From assembly GCA_026874595.1 (NCBI GenBank), contig CM049306.1, forward strand, positions 4,230,019 to 4,294,018: DNA of 64,000 bases. Direction: 5' to 3'. The notes beneath the pieces were generated by a model. That model saw only the letters and a list, made by a program, of their open reading frames with translations, was not told the DNA's origin and ran no database searches. Of this stretch, positions 54,501-58,520 are shown in pieces. The position numbers and the translations under genes were made by a program. Position 1 is the first letter of the stretch. Every line of letters begins with the position of its first letter. This stretch comes from Sipunculus nudus. Its lineage: Eukaryota > Annelida > Sipuncula > Golfingiida > Sipunculidae.

Positions 54501-57227
54501 CCGCCAATATTAGATAACGTCATGTGTACAATCTCTCCCCGCCAATATTAGATAACGTCATGTGTACAATCTCTCCCCGCCAATATTAGATAACGTCATG
54601 TGTACAATCTCTCCCCGCCAATATTAGATAACGTCATGTGTACAATCTCTCCCCGCCAATATTAGATAACGTCATGTGTACAATCTATCCTCGCCAATAT
54701 AAGGTAACGTCATGTGTACAATCTATCCTCGCCAATATTAGATAACGTCATGTGTACAATCTCTCCTCGCCAATATTAGATAACAACATGTGTAAAATCC
54801 ATCCTCGCCAATATTAGATAACGTCATGTGTACAATCTCTCCTCGCCAATATTAGATAACGTCATGTGTACAATCTCTCCCCGCCAATATTAGATAACGT
54901 CATGTGTACAATCTCTCCCCGCCAATATTAGATAACGTCATGTGTACAATCTCTCCCCGCCAATATTAGATAACGTCATGTGTACAATCTCTCCCCGCCA
55001 ATATTAGATAACGTCATGTGTACAATCCATCCTCGCCAATATTAGATAACGTCATGTGTACAATCTATCCTCGCCAATATTAGATTACAACATGTGTACA
55101 ATCTATCCTCGCCAATATAAGATAACGTCATGTGTACAGTCCATCCTCGCCAATATTAGATAACGTCATGTGTACAGTCCATCCTCGCCAATATTAGATT
55201 ACGTCATGTGTACAGTCCATCCTCGCCAATATTAGATAACGTCATGTGTACAATCTATCCTCGCCAATATTAGATAATGTCATGTGTACAATCCATCCTC
55301 GTCAATATTAGATTACGTCATGTGTACAATCCATCCTCGCCAATATTAGATTACGTCATGTGTACAGTCCATCCTCGCCAATATTAGATAACGTCATGTG
55401 TACAGTCCATCCTCGCCAATATTAGATAACGTCATGTGTACAATCTATCCTCGCCAATATTAGATAATGTCATGTGTACAATCCATCCTCGCCAATATTA
55501 GATTACGTCATGTGTACAATCCATCCTCGCCAATATTAGATTACGTCTCATGTGTACAATCCATCCTCGCCAATATGAGATAACGTCATGTGTACAATCC
55601 ATCCTCGCCAATATGAGATAACGTCATGTGTACAATCCATCCTCGCCAATATGAGATAACGTCATGTGTACAATCCATCCTCGCCAATATTAGATAACGT
55701 CATGTGTACAATCTCTCCTCGCCAATATTAGATAACGTCATGTGTACAATCTCTCCCCGCCAATATTAGATAACGTCATGTGTACAATCTCTCCACGCCA
55801 ATATGAGATAACGTCATGTGTACAATCCATCCTCGCCAATATGAGATAACGTCATGTGTACAATCTATCCTCGCCAATATGAGATAACGTCATGTGTACA
55901 ATCTATCCTCGCCAATATTAGATTACGTCATGTGTACAATCCATCCTCGCCAATATGAGATAACGTCATGTGTACAATCCATCCTCGCAAATATTAGATA
56001 ACGTCATGTGTACAATCCATCCTCGCCAAGATGAGATAACGTCATGTGTACAATCCATCCTCGCCAAGATGAGATAACGTCATGTGTACAATCTATCCTA
56101 GCCAATATGAGATAACGTCATGTGTACAATCCATCCTCGCCAAGATGAGATAATGTCATGTGTACAATCTATCCTCGCCAAGATGAGATAACGTCATGTG
56201 TACAATCTATCCTCGCCAATATGAGATAACGTCATGTGTAAAATCTATCCTCGCCAATATGAGATAACGTCATGTGTACAATCCATCCTCGCCAATATGA
56301 GATAACGTCATGTGTACAATCTATCCTCGCCAATATTAGATAACGTCATGTGTACAATCTATCCTCGCCAATATTAGATAACGTCATGTGTACAATCTAT
56401 CCTCGCCAATATGAGATAACGTCATGTGTAAAATCTATCCTCGCCAATATGAGATAACGTCATGTGTACAATCTATCCTCGCTAATATGAGATAACGTCA
56501 TGTGTACAATCTATCCTCGCCAATATTAGATAACGTCATGTGTACAATCTATCCTCGCCAATATTAGATAACGTCATGTGTACAATCTATCCTCGCCAAT
56601 ATTAGATAACGTCATGTGTACAATCCATCCTCGCCAATATTAGATAACGTCATGTGTACAATCCATCCTCGCCAATATTAGATAACGTCATGTGTACAAT
56701 CTCTCCTCGCCAATATTAGATAACGTCATGTGTACAATCTCTCCTCGCCAATATTAGATAACGACATGTGTACAATCCATCCTCGCCAATATTAGATAAC
56801 GTCATGTGTACAATCCATCCTCGCCAATATTAGATAACGACATGTGTAAAATCCATCCTCGCCAATATTAGATAACGACATGTGTACAATCTCTCCTCGC
56901 CAATATTAGATAACGACATGTGTACAATCCATCCTCGCCAATATTAGATAACGTCATGTGTACAATCTCTCCTCGCCAATATTAGATTACGACATGTGTA
57001 CAATCTATCCTCGCCAATATTAGATAACGACGTGTAAAATCCATCCTCGCCAACATTAGATAACGACATGTGTAAAATCCATCCTCGCCAATATTAAAAA
57101 AAAATGCCGTGTGCCTGCTGTCTGTGACGAAATAATAATTCATATTCATTTTGTTTCAGCAAACTACAACGGGATGTACCATAGCGGGATCCTGAAAAGT
57201 GATTGGACCAAATGCTGCTCAACATAG
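2505..57227 (+). CDS. Multi-exon gene for a large extracellular EGF / cadherin / repeat / discoidin protein (5' end outside window)
   Basis: Twenty-six exons joined by matching splice phases give one open frame of 1825 codons plus TAG; no exon needs a frameshift. Visible order: EGF-like (residues 1-28), cadherin-like domain (about 30-150), linker with furin-type site RQRR (178-181), eight related repeats of about 160 residues (R1 182-348, R2 349-511, R3 512-673, R4 674-839, R5 840-1009, R6 1010-1180, R7 about 1181-1342, R8 about 1343-1501), F5/8C domain (1503-1652) and a C-terminal region with an Asp-box (1750-1757). Many NxS/T sequons and conserved Cys indicate an extracellular protein; no membrane segment is seen before the stop. 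The repeats recall, at motif level, bacterial DUF11/isopeptide-type surface repeats (a 'LG.(V/I).NTG' turn followed by a beta strand), but that relation is inference. I do not recognise a named orthologue. All introns are GT-AG except one GC-AG (after 52230). Confidence 0.88.
2745..3030 (-). repeat. Degenerate copies of the 140-bp GGTGGCGCC family (left flank of array B)
   Basis: Blocks with 'catatctcagg.gtggttgg', 'tgtattgccctga' and GGTGGCGCC (2960). Read on the minus strand they match the 'ccactgcagagatatgag' blocks at 59995-60830. A further copy lies at 4560-4690. Confidence 0.65.
3031..4536. repeat. Minisatellite B, 47-bp unit, about 32 copies
   Basis: Very uniform unit built from CTCTGCATGTCCTTAGACCT and GGGATACCTGTTAGCGTCAC plus CTACAAA. 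Most units are identical, with single-base variants mainly in the last third. Lies in the intron between the EGF and cadherin exons. Confidence 0.97.
4560..4690 (-). repeat. 140-bp GGTGGCGCC family copy (right flank of array B)
   Basis: Contains 'cggacatatctcaggagtgg', 'tgtattatcctgaa' and 'gatggcgccacctacaaac'. The last block resembles the end of the 47-bp unit (cacctacaaac), so array B probably expanded from part of such a copy. Confidence 0.6.
5168..5660. repeat. Three imperfect 145-bp tandem copies with AAGGTCA motifs
   Basis: Unit starts at 5238, 5384 and 5529 ('gcaat.actca') share 'gcattgatgca' and 'aaggtca.ag'. A leading segment 'ttcgtcgccgaaggcgagga' (5168) looks like the edge of a dispersed element. 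TCAAGGTCA occurs in both orientations. Confidence 0.75.
5832..6289 (+). CDS. Exon b: cadherin-like domain and furin-type cleavage site
   Basis: Acceptor tttctttacag, donor gtaatg. The product begins DYYPPAFLEHRVDVPV and shows cadherin-repeat hallmarks in order: P-x-F start, V-x-V strand, A-K-V-T-D-D-D, 'VIYSLN', 'FRIDPNTGDVYF', 'YPLAVKAKN' and a final 'MELVVQIV' strand. The classical LDRE and DxNDN calcium motifs are not intact, so calcium binding is uncertain. An acidic linker follows, and the exon ends exactly on HSRQRR, a furin consensus (R-x-R/K-R). The next exon starts in phase 0 with SFQVSEAIPD, so cleavage would release the repeat/discoidin part from the EGF-cadherin part. Confidence 0.88.
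6750..7028 (+). CDS. Exon c: repeat R1, N-terminal half
   Basis: Acceptor cttttccacag, donor gtacgt; phase 0 at both ends. Encodes SFQVSEAIPDNVTFYLEKI to the end KDNSSAN. It contains the repeat hallmarks 'IGSKVHFKLGIHFP' and 'VELFTPDNET' and the first conserved Cys (MILCGVQITSIG), but the second Cys of the C-x12-C pair is absent (SNLSPD instead). Confidence 0.88.
7233..7256. repeat. (TA)n microsatellite
   Basis: Short TA run in the intron between the two halves of R1. Confidence 0.9.
7403..7624 (+). CDS. Exon d: repeat R1, C-terminal half
   Basis: Acceptor taacgtgcag, donor gtgagt, phase 0-0. Starts IDRAIIKFGNVTNNESN and includes 'MIVIEWDAVMIDN', 'YWVSAGAEYNN' and the family signature VWVGQ before the end LEDT. 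The inner intron of R1 lies before the FGNVTN turn in phase 0, unlike any other repeat in the gene. Confidence 0.88.
8166..8463 (+). CDS. Exon e: repeat R2, N-terminal half
   Basis: Acceptor tctttcacaacag, donor gtaatc. Starts SNNGLPDFNFTGPSEIEIG; contains the Cys pair CSVVIADTGENYKC and ends in the turn 'IDLGTVINT' with phase 1 inside the NT|G codon. Confidence 0.88.
8891..8934. repeat. (TA)n microsatellite
   Basis: Perfect TA run of about 44 bp in the intron splitting R2. Confidence 0.95.
9840..10445 (+). pseudogene. Decayed non-LTR retrotransposon reverse-transcriptase C-terminal fragment
   Basis: Shifted between frames, the translation gives 'GALDVRIGKAS', 'SVWNNKHLSLQMIVRVYHACGLSTLLYAGET', 'SYGELAT', and 'FNVYVKNWVDIATDHSGAW' followed by 'RNVRLFIACDIKKRDRE'. 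This order (RIGKA, WNNKHLTLQ.K..VY.ACVLSTLLYGSETW, YGELA, W.D.A.DRSAWR) is the familiar C-terminal end of RT proteins of non-LTR elements common in invertebrates. Several frameshifts and stops separate the blocks, so it is dead. It lies in the intron that splits R2. Confidence 0.8.
10446..11330. other. Intron sequence, possibly further mobile-element debris
   Basis: More GC-rich than the surrounding intron, with short ORFs on both strands (98 and 67 codons on minus) that I do not recognise. Its position between the RT relic and a large inverted repeat suggests transposon debris, but this is not shown. Confidence 0.4.
11335..11490. repeat. Nested inverted repeat (hairpin-forming)
   Basis: Outer arms 'ggtttacaccttttttaaaa' and 'ctttaaaaaggtgtcaacc' and inner arms 'gtaggttcttgtatacaag' and 'cgtgtacaagaacctgc' are inverted copies around 'cctgaggaaggggtccgagc'. 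Such a structure is common at ends of mobile elements. Confidence 0.7.
11944..12062. repeat. Imperfect tandem duplication, 63-bp period
   Basis: 'catagtgatta.gc.atcaat' and 'ttgcactacgttttgt' occur twice, 63 bp apart, just upstream of exon f. Confidence 0.8.
12242..12432 (+). CDS. Exon f: repeat R2, C-terminal half
   Basis: Acceptor acacctgacag, donor gtaggc. Completes the Gly of NTG and reads TRDPATNTNERNRISVEFV, then 'YWVGAAVEIGTNQIWAGQLNITAVNRTQSNM'-type sequence; the WAGQ signature is present. Ends in phase 0. The preceding 3.8-kb intron carries a retrotransposon relic. Confidence 0.87.
12433..13542. other. Intron between R2 and R3
   Basis: No gene seen. A stretch at 12605-12670 ('tgtggttagttcgtttggtc') is faintly tRNA/SINE-like but lacks a good B box. 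Confidence 0.5.
13543..14028 (+). CDS. Exon g: complete repeat R3 in one exon
   Basis: Acceptor ttctttttacag, donor gtgaga, phase 0-0, 162 codons. This is the reference repeat: 'TPVFSLSGPSS', 'VYVGQVAMFELSMELP', 'YSLEVLSPFNES', Cys pair CTLEIISTGDNVPC, 'WDLGKLMNTGHKSNSEEDKI', 'KFRIVAEVLNHT', 'FWLTVGVQFD', 'RLWVGQKGVNI'. It is the only repeat with no inner intron; at the place where R2, R5 and R7 have their phase-1 intron (NT|G) the sequence AACACAGGTCATAAG is continuous coding sequence. Confidence 0.92.
14468..14578 (+). mobile_element. Short inverted-terminal element (MITE-like), copy 1
   Basis: Begins GGGGCGTCAATATAGGGG, continues 'ggatgggggtata', has a 19-base C run near its end (14541-14559) and closes with AAATTGACGCC, the inverted partner of GGCGTCAAT. 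Matches two other copies in this gene's introns. No coding capacity, about 110 bp. Confidence 0.75.
14807..15066 (+). CDS. Exon h: repeat R4, N-terminal half
   Basis: Acceptor tttttgcag, donor gtaagt. Starts NDTTPTFSLSYAFGSDHVPV; contains 'ADIRMEITTQP', 'MEIILPFENDT' and the Cys pair CRAEVLFAGRNMPC. Ends in phase 2 before the LG-turn. Confidence 0.9.
15067..16532. other. Intron within R4
   Basis: Non-coding apart from the 78-bp duplication at 15363-15520. Confidence 0.6.
15363..15520. repeat. Two-copy tandem duplication, 78 bp
   Basis: 'cagacacactggtagccatc' starts at 15363 and 15441, with nearly identical sequence through 'tccctggtcctctaagacag'. Recent duplication; each copy carries 'ttacag' that could mimic an acceptor. 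Confidence 0.9.
16533..16770 (+). CDS. Exon i: repeat R4, C-terminal half
   Basis: Acceptor ctcattctacag, donor gtaaag. Starts (K)GNNTSVYDKATIKLGRVCNTG, with an extra Cys in the turn that R6 shares, then 'IVIRIIVKVEDHV', 'VWVSAGIMYSETRMWVGQIAL'. Ends in phase 0 after DTPQ. Confidence 0.9.
17375..17678 (+). CDS. Exon j: repeat R5, N-terminal half
   Basis: Acceptor tatactgctgtag, donor gtaagt. Starts ITAEPYINTTRFDAHGDGLV; contains 'NAIYRTTIKSARQSIGHYRIVV', the Cys pair CNVRIAEAGFNIPC and the turn 'LDLGYLTNV' ending in phase 1. The first strands diverge more from the consensus than those of R2-R4. Confidence 0.88.
17679..19911. other. Intron within R5, left part
   Basis: AT-rich with a (GA)n tract at about 17709-17727. 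No gene or known element recognised. Confidence 0.6.
19912..19932. repeat. Poly-G tract, 21 G
   Basis: Uninterrupted G run directly before the 34-bp array. It could form G-quadruplex DNA. Confidence 0.95.
19960..21035. repeat. Degenerate minisatellite E, about 34-bp unit
   Basis: About 30 diverged copies of a unit with 'ggcatcaatattttgtttat' and 'acgatcgggcattc'. Divergence is far higher than in arrays B or G, so it is older. The unit begins with the same GGCATCAATA that ends the adjacent inverted-terminal element. Confidence 0.85.
21030..21133 (-). mobile_element. Short inverted-terminal element, copy 2
   Basis: On the minus strand it begins GAGGGGCATCGATATAGGGG, runs through 'tgggggtatatatat' and 'gggggggatggtcaatg', and ends 'aatattgatgcc'. 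It aligns over most of its length with copy 3 at 48242. Confidence 0.75.
21134..21939. other. Intron remainder before exon k
   Basis: No gene or repeat recognised. Confidence 0.5.
21940..22145 (+). CDS. Exon k: repeat R5, C-terminal half
   Basis: Acceptor tttttatatatcag, donor gtaagt. Reads GDSGYYQNDTIFDNDTVSVE, then 'IVVQVSGDTSLVTAGNFLSFSVDVELNGQSVQGADVKQV'-type sequence. The WVGQ signature is not conserved. Phase 1 to phase 0. The preceding 4.3-kb intron holds a G tract, the 34-bp array and an inverted-terminal element. Confidence 0.86.
22380..22642 (+). CDS. Exon l: repeat R6, N-terminal half
   Basis: Acceptor tctgtccacag, donor gtgtgt. Starts NATIPTFQFNIAPNFNGDST; contains 'KGETVKFYLDVIPQP', 'VKFLTPVNESG' and the Cys pair CSADVIFVGANLPC. 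Ends in phase 2, as in R4. Confidence 0.9.
22643..24097. other. Introns flanking the R6 microexon
   Basis: Apart from exon m (23098-23185) nothing coding is seen; AT-rich. Confidence 0.6.
23098..23185 (+). CDS. Exon m: repeat R6, LG-turn microexon
   Basis: Acceptor tttttaatttcag, donor gtcagt. This 88-bp exon encodes (R)QGSDYNDIGNLDLGIVCHSQ then IESGPEADK. It carries the turn motif with the extra Cys shared with R4 (VCNTG / VCHSQ). Phase 2 to phase 0. R6 is the only repeat split into three exons. Confidence 0.84.
24098..24259 (+). CDS. Exon n: repeat R6, C-terminal part
   Basis: Acceptor tttttattacag, donor gtatgt, phase 0-0, 54 codons. Starts IRIEAIARLTRVSSLSEGDR and carries 'WFSSTVRINDDQIFVSQLAINVTS', where the WVGQ signature is changed to FVSQ. 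Confidence 0.88.
24260..25042. other. Intron between R6 and R7
   Basis: AT-rich; no recognised element. Confidence 0.6.
25043..25352 (+). CDS. Exon o: repeat R7, N-terminal half
   Basis: Acceptor cttctgcccatag, donor gtattt. Starts TNSSLALNVTNGPLEWRPGE; contains 'YTVQVKVEVPANCSVYG', 'VDIDLPVNESAVMTV' and 'RFLSSGDNLAC'. Here the first Cys of the C-x12-C pair is replaced and only the second remains. Ends 'LDLGIITNT' in phase 1. Confidence 0.9.
25525..26115. repeat. Degenerate minisatellite F, 28-bp unit
   Basis: About 18 copies of 'gagcgaaaccttgaattatt' plus 'gatgtacg'. Two larger blocks ('cagaactgaggactcct..actacgactct', about 25865 and 26105) repeat about 240 bp apart, showing a higher-order duplication. 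Confidence 0.88.
26281..26524 (+). CDS. Exon p: repeat R7 C-terminal half and start of R8
   Basis: Acceptor gtgctattacag, donor gtatgt. Reads (G)RTYRIDKFKEEDNSFWLEIE, then 'HKLSIGARIGSSVIILDKQVVVV', then DGTETPNITLTADVNNTLPY QTP. The last part looks like the opening strand of the next repeat, so no intron separates R7 from R8. Ends in phase 2 and is followed by the largest intron (12.6 kb). Confidence 0.87.
26525..27313. other. Start of the 12.6-kb intron, non-repetitive
   Basis: No coding or repeat structure recognised. Confidence 0.55.
27314..39066. repeat. Giant minisatellite G, 54-bp unit, about 217 copies
   Basis: The unit contains ACAGTTACCTCAGTGTAACA, ATGAATCGTTCTGTAATGCT and TCACAGAGAGACGG. 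It lies wholly inside the intron between exons p and q. Because 54 = 18 codons and the unit lacks stops in one frame of each strand, it is open for 3044 codons on plus (29963-39097; consensus MNRSVMLHRETDSYLSVT) and for 1333, 1066 and 598 codons on minus (consensus KHYRTIHCYTEVTVRLSV). The left 2.7 kb has more indels and short units; the right 5 kb is very uniform. It is not a gene on present evidence. Confidence 0.96.
39172..39352 (+). CDS. Exon q: repeat R8, middle part
   Basis: Acceptor tttttcttttcag, donor gtgagt. With the split codon it reads PGTIEIDCVMQHDNLSRAEG, then 'YNVTATLYFPPFISFKAI' (the strand and LP-like motif of the family) and 'TTGFEGIQMV'. Phase 2 to phase 0. It lies only about 100 bp beyond the end of the 54-bp array. 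Confidence 0.88.
39437..39513. repeat. (TA)n microsatellite
   Basis: About 76 bp of perfect TA repeats in the short intron within R8. Confidence 0.97.
39681..39909 (+). CDS. Exon r: repeat R8, C-terminal part (diverged)
   Basis: Acceptor gaatctttccag, donor gtacga. Starts FERLYFTDKFTFTVSLDVSA; later 'YETGCNIIWRANHVNDTGTFFVTQLDSLAYRV'. The strand order fits the repeat family, but the turn and WVGQ signature are lost. Phase 0 to phase 1. Confidence 0.86.
39910..40930. other. Intron before the discoidin domain
   Basis: AT-rich, no recognised element; one 89-codon ORF without family resemblance. Confidence 0.6.
40931..41056 (+). CDS. Exon s: F5/8C (discoidin) domain, first part
   Basis: Acceptor cgaccattcag, donor gtaagt, phase 1-1. 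Starts GCQPEQSLGMEVGGSIKDCQ then ITSSHSPDSSRP: the typical discoidin opening C-x-x-P-L-G-M-x-x-G-x-I-x-D-x-Q-I-T-x-S. The first Cys of the domain is at residue 1503. The donor is also the origin point of the 81-bp array. Confidence 0.93.
41057..44085. repeat. Minisatellite H, 81-bp unit, about 37 copies, starting at a splice donor
   Basis: The unit holds 'ctcccacgatcaccgtctct', 'tgtcttgttcatggtaacta', 'attggataactcatccacat' and 'aaacaaggataagttact'. The first, divergent 78-bp unit begins with the true donor of exon s (gtaagtcact at 41057); the next begins 'gggtaagttact' (41135), later ones 'gggttagtgact', then 'ggataagttact'. Copies in the middle are almost identical. Confidence 0.96.
44414..44592 (+). 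CDS. Exon t: F5/8C domain, middle part
   Basis: Acceptor tggaatccttcag, donor gtaggt. Reads (G)WTSAARSGNFEKYLQVSFGN, 'VTRVTKVTLEYPT', 'KTYQIKYSDDGYNWELGET', which matches the conserved discoidin core (W-x-x-x, Y-L-Q-V-x-F-G, Y-x-I-x-Y-S-D-D-G-x-x-W). Phase 1 to phase 0. Confidence 0.93.
44593..46600. other. Intron within the discoidin domain
   Basis: Mostly unique sequence. A two-copy 23-bp duplication ('ccggtatatgaatttcttgc') lies at about 45643-45688. No credible additional exon. Confidence 0.6.
46601..46775 (+). CDS. Exon u: F5/8C domain, last part
   Basis: Acceptor actctcttacag, donor gtaagt. Reads VTVTPSLYTTSALHTVSAPT, 'DARYIRLVFTEPEGG', 'VAVRAKFDGC'. ARYIRL and the closing Cys (residue 1652) complete a discoidin domain of 150 residues, the usual length. 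A short tail TMSDDMTPE follows. Phase 0 to phase 1. Confidence 0.92.
46776..48117. other. Intron after the discoidin domain
   Basis: AT-rich, no recognised gene or repeat. Confidence 0.6.
48118..48168 (+). CDS. Exon v: 51-bp linker exon
   Basis: Acceptor aaattgttacag, donor gtaaga. Reads (Q)VCQVYRIWDKSGSARP, phase 1-1. I do not recognise a domain. The placement is supported by the unbroken frame with both neighbours and good splice sites. Confidence 0.75.
48242..48687 (+). mobile_element. Short inverted-terminal element, copy 3, enlarged by internal sequence
   Basis: Begins AGGGGCATCAATATAGGGG, then 'ggatgggggtatatatac', 'ggcaaggggggatggccaat', a C run, about 300 bp of AT-rich sequence with (TA)n at 48542-48586, and ends 'cccccaccctggaagaaaaattgacgcc' (written in part). 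Ends match copy 1; the left half matches copy 2. Confidence 0.72.
48700..50690. repeat. Minisatellite I, 43-bp unit, about 46 copies
   Basis: Unit built from 'tcattaccggtaataactca' and 'ctctcactatacagtatcat'. Moderately diverged, with recurring two-unit combinations. Most units contain GGTAATAACTC, a 5'-splice-site-like sequence. Confidence 0.93.
50910..51163. repeat. Minisatellite K, 23-bp unit, 11 copies, each with AATAAA
   Basis: Unit 'aataaacactctgataggag' plus 'aac'. AATAAA lies at 50918, 50941, 50964, 50987, 51010, 51033, 51056, 51079, 51102, 51125 and 51148 in the sense orientation of the host gene, 50 bp before exon w. Confidence 0.96.
51213..51279 (+). CDS. Exon w: start of C-terminal Asp-box region
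   Basis: Acceptor ttcccttttacag, donor gtaggg. Reads (E)FSSRSFLAVNGDVYFCDEIPD with phase 1 to phase 2. One Cys, probably paired with the Cys in the next exon (inference). It looks like a blade of a beta-propeller-like fold, but this is weak. Confidence 0.78.
51340..51930. repeat. Minisatellite L, 14-20-bp units
   Basis: Left half has 'taacaagatactga' type units; right half has 'caaggtaatggtaacaagac' units of about 20 bp. The two halves share AACAAGA and probably have a common origin. Confidence 0.85.
52181..52230 (+). CDS. Exon x: 50-bp exon with GC donor
   Basis: Acceptor cttgttttcag; the donor is gcaagt, a GC-AG intron with an otherwise ideal context (AGAG|GCAAGT). Reads (S)VDNSLQCYASDGTTFR. 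Only this donor joins in frame to the next exon, forming TTFRALDKNV. Confidence 0.8.
52231..53119. other. GC-AG intron
   Basis: Non-coding by splice context; a 111-codon ORF (52321-52656) within it has no recognised family and is not supported by splice sites. Confidence 0.6.
53120..53377 (+). CDS. Exon y: Asp-box exon
   Basis: Acceptor actttattttag, donor gtaagt, phase 1-1. Reads ALDKNVVNVIGYDQEEGGVL, 'YGIAQDKQSYVASEDQGTTWFSVSPERF'. SEDQGTTW fits the Asp-box consensus S-x-D-x-G-x-T-W found in sialidases and sortilin-type propellers. A single copy does not prove a whole propeller. Confidence 0.86.
54270..57097. repeat. Minisatellite J, 38-bp unit, about 74 copies
   Basis: Unit 'taacgtcatgtgtacaatct' plus 'atcctcgccaatattaga'. 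Variants (ctctccccgcc, ccatcctcgcc, aatatgaga, cgacatg) occur in blocks, showing local duplication of several units at a time. Lies in the last coding intron, ending about 60 bp before the terminal exon. Confidence 0.97.
57160..57227 (+). CDS. Exon z: terminal coding exon with stop
   Basis: Acceptor attttgtttcag. Reads (A)NYNGMYHSGILKSDWTKCCS T and stops at TAG (57225-57227). Phase 1 entry fits exon y. No membrane anchor or GPI-like tail follows, so the protein appears secreted. The preceding intron is filled by the 38-bp array. Confidence 0.84.
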
Positions 57228-57776
57228 ACTTACTGCTGACCTATCAGTTCTCTCAGCGCGAGATCACAAACGTTCCCCCACCAGGGGGCGTCACGTTACA
57301 AAGACGCTGGTATGAAAGGGACGATTTAATTTAATTGATTGAAAATTTAATTTATCCTTGAATTTTGTATATATATAAATATATATATCCTCAACATCAT
57401 CATACCCCGTTGTGACGAGACATAAAATAATTTACATGTTCAAGTGAAAGTCGTTCACCGATACAGGAAAACGGAAGCCAATGAACTGTTTCAAACGGCA
57501 TACTCATGTGTATATGACCTTGGTTTATTTGAGTTATTTACCATATTCAGCGACTGTGATATTAAAACCGTCCACGATGACGCCATTTATTTTTGTGTCA
57601 TATCATACCACCGCCAGCATTTTAATCCTTGTTGGTCGTCTATTACAACAATTTATACAAGTTACACGTTGATACGCGATATAACACTCAAACATTCATT
57701 TTGCCCGTGGTCATGTGACGTTGTGGATTGCTTCTCTAAAATAGCTGTGATATATAACATGATTGTATATATATAT

Positions 57777-57849
<73 letters not shown>

Positions 57850-58117
57850 ATATGGGTACAAACTGCTGGTTCCTTACCTTTTATCAGATATTTCTATGAT
57901 AACGTATTCAACTATATTTGATATAACCGTTTGTAGCCGAATGTGCCAGGAGCTTCCTTACAGACAATCCATCAGGACAATAGAGACCGCATATCGCGTG
58001 GAAGGTGTCCATTATTAATACCGTTGTGTTATGTTTAAGTTACCTGTTAAGTTTTAAAGTATATAAAAAGCACTGTGATCATTTGGGGAAAATCTACACA
58101 ATTAATTACAAAAGTCC

Positions 58118-58180
<63 letters not shown>

Positions 58181-58520
58181 GTCTTGTTATATTTGATAAC
58201 GATGAACATCCGTGGTTCTGATAAAGAAAAAAATAACTGTTCATTAAGTAATTCTTCTCTACTGCTTTTATTCCTAATATAAACTTATTTAACAAATGTT
58301 TGAAAGTTATGAAAATATGTACTTGGGGCAAAACAAGGATTACGTTATCTCACAAAGTGCCTCCAGATGAGCTCGATGGTTTGTTTGTTTTTATCATTCC
58401 CGTCCAGATGCTGTATCACTCCTGCTTATATTGCTGTAGAAATGAAACATACATAGATTATATATTTACATTATTACATGCTACTCTGTAGTCACGTGGT
58501 ACAGTGTATAATAAAATATA
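57228..58520 (+). other. Probable 3' UTR / flank with (TA)n tracts and a candidate poly(A) signal
   Basis: No further coding sequence after the stop. TA runs lie at about 57765-57848 and 58124-58178. The first clear AATAAA I see downstream is at 58510-58515 (gtataATAAAAta context). Whether the transcript extends that far is not known. Confidence 0.45.
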
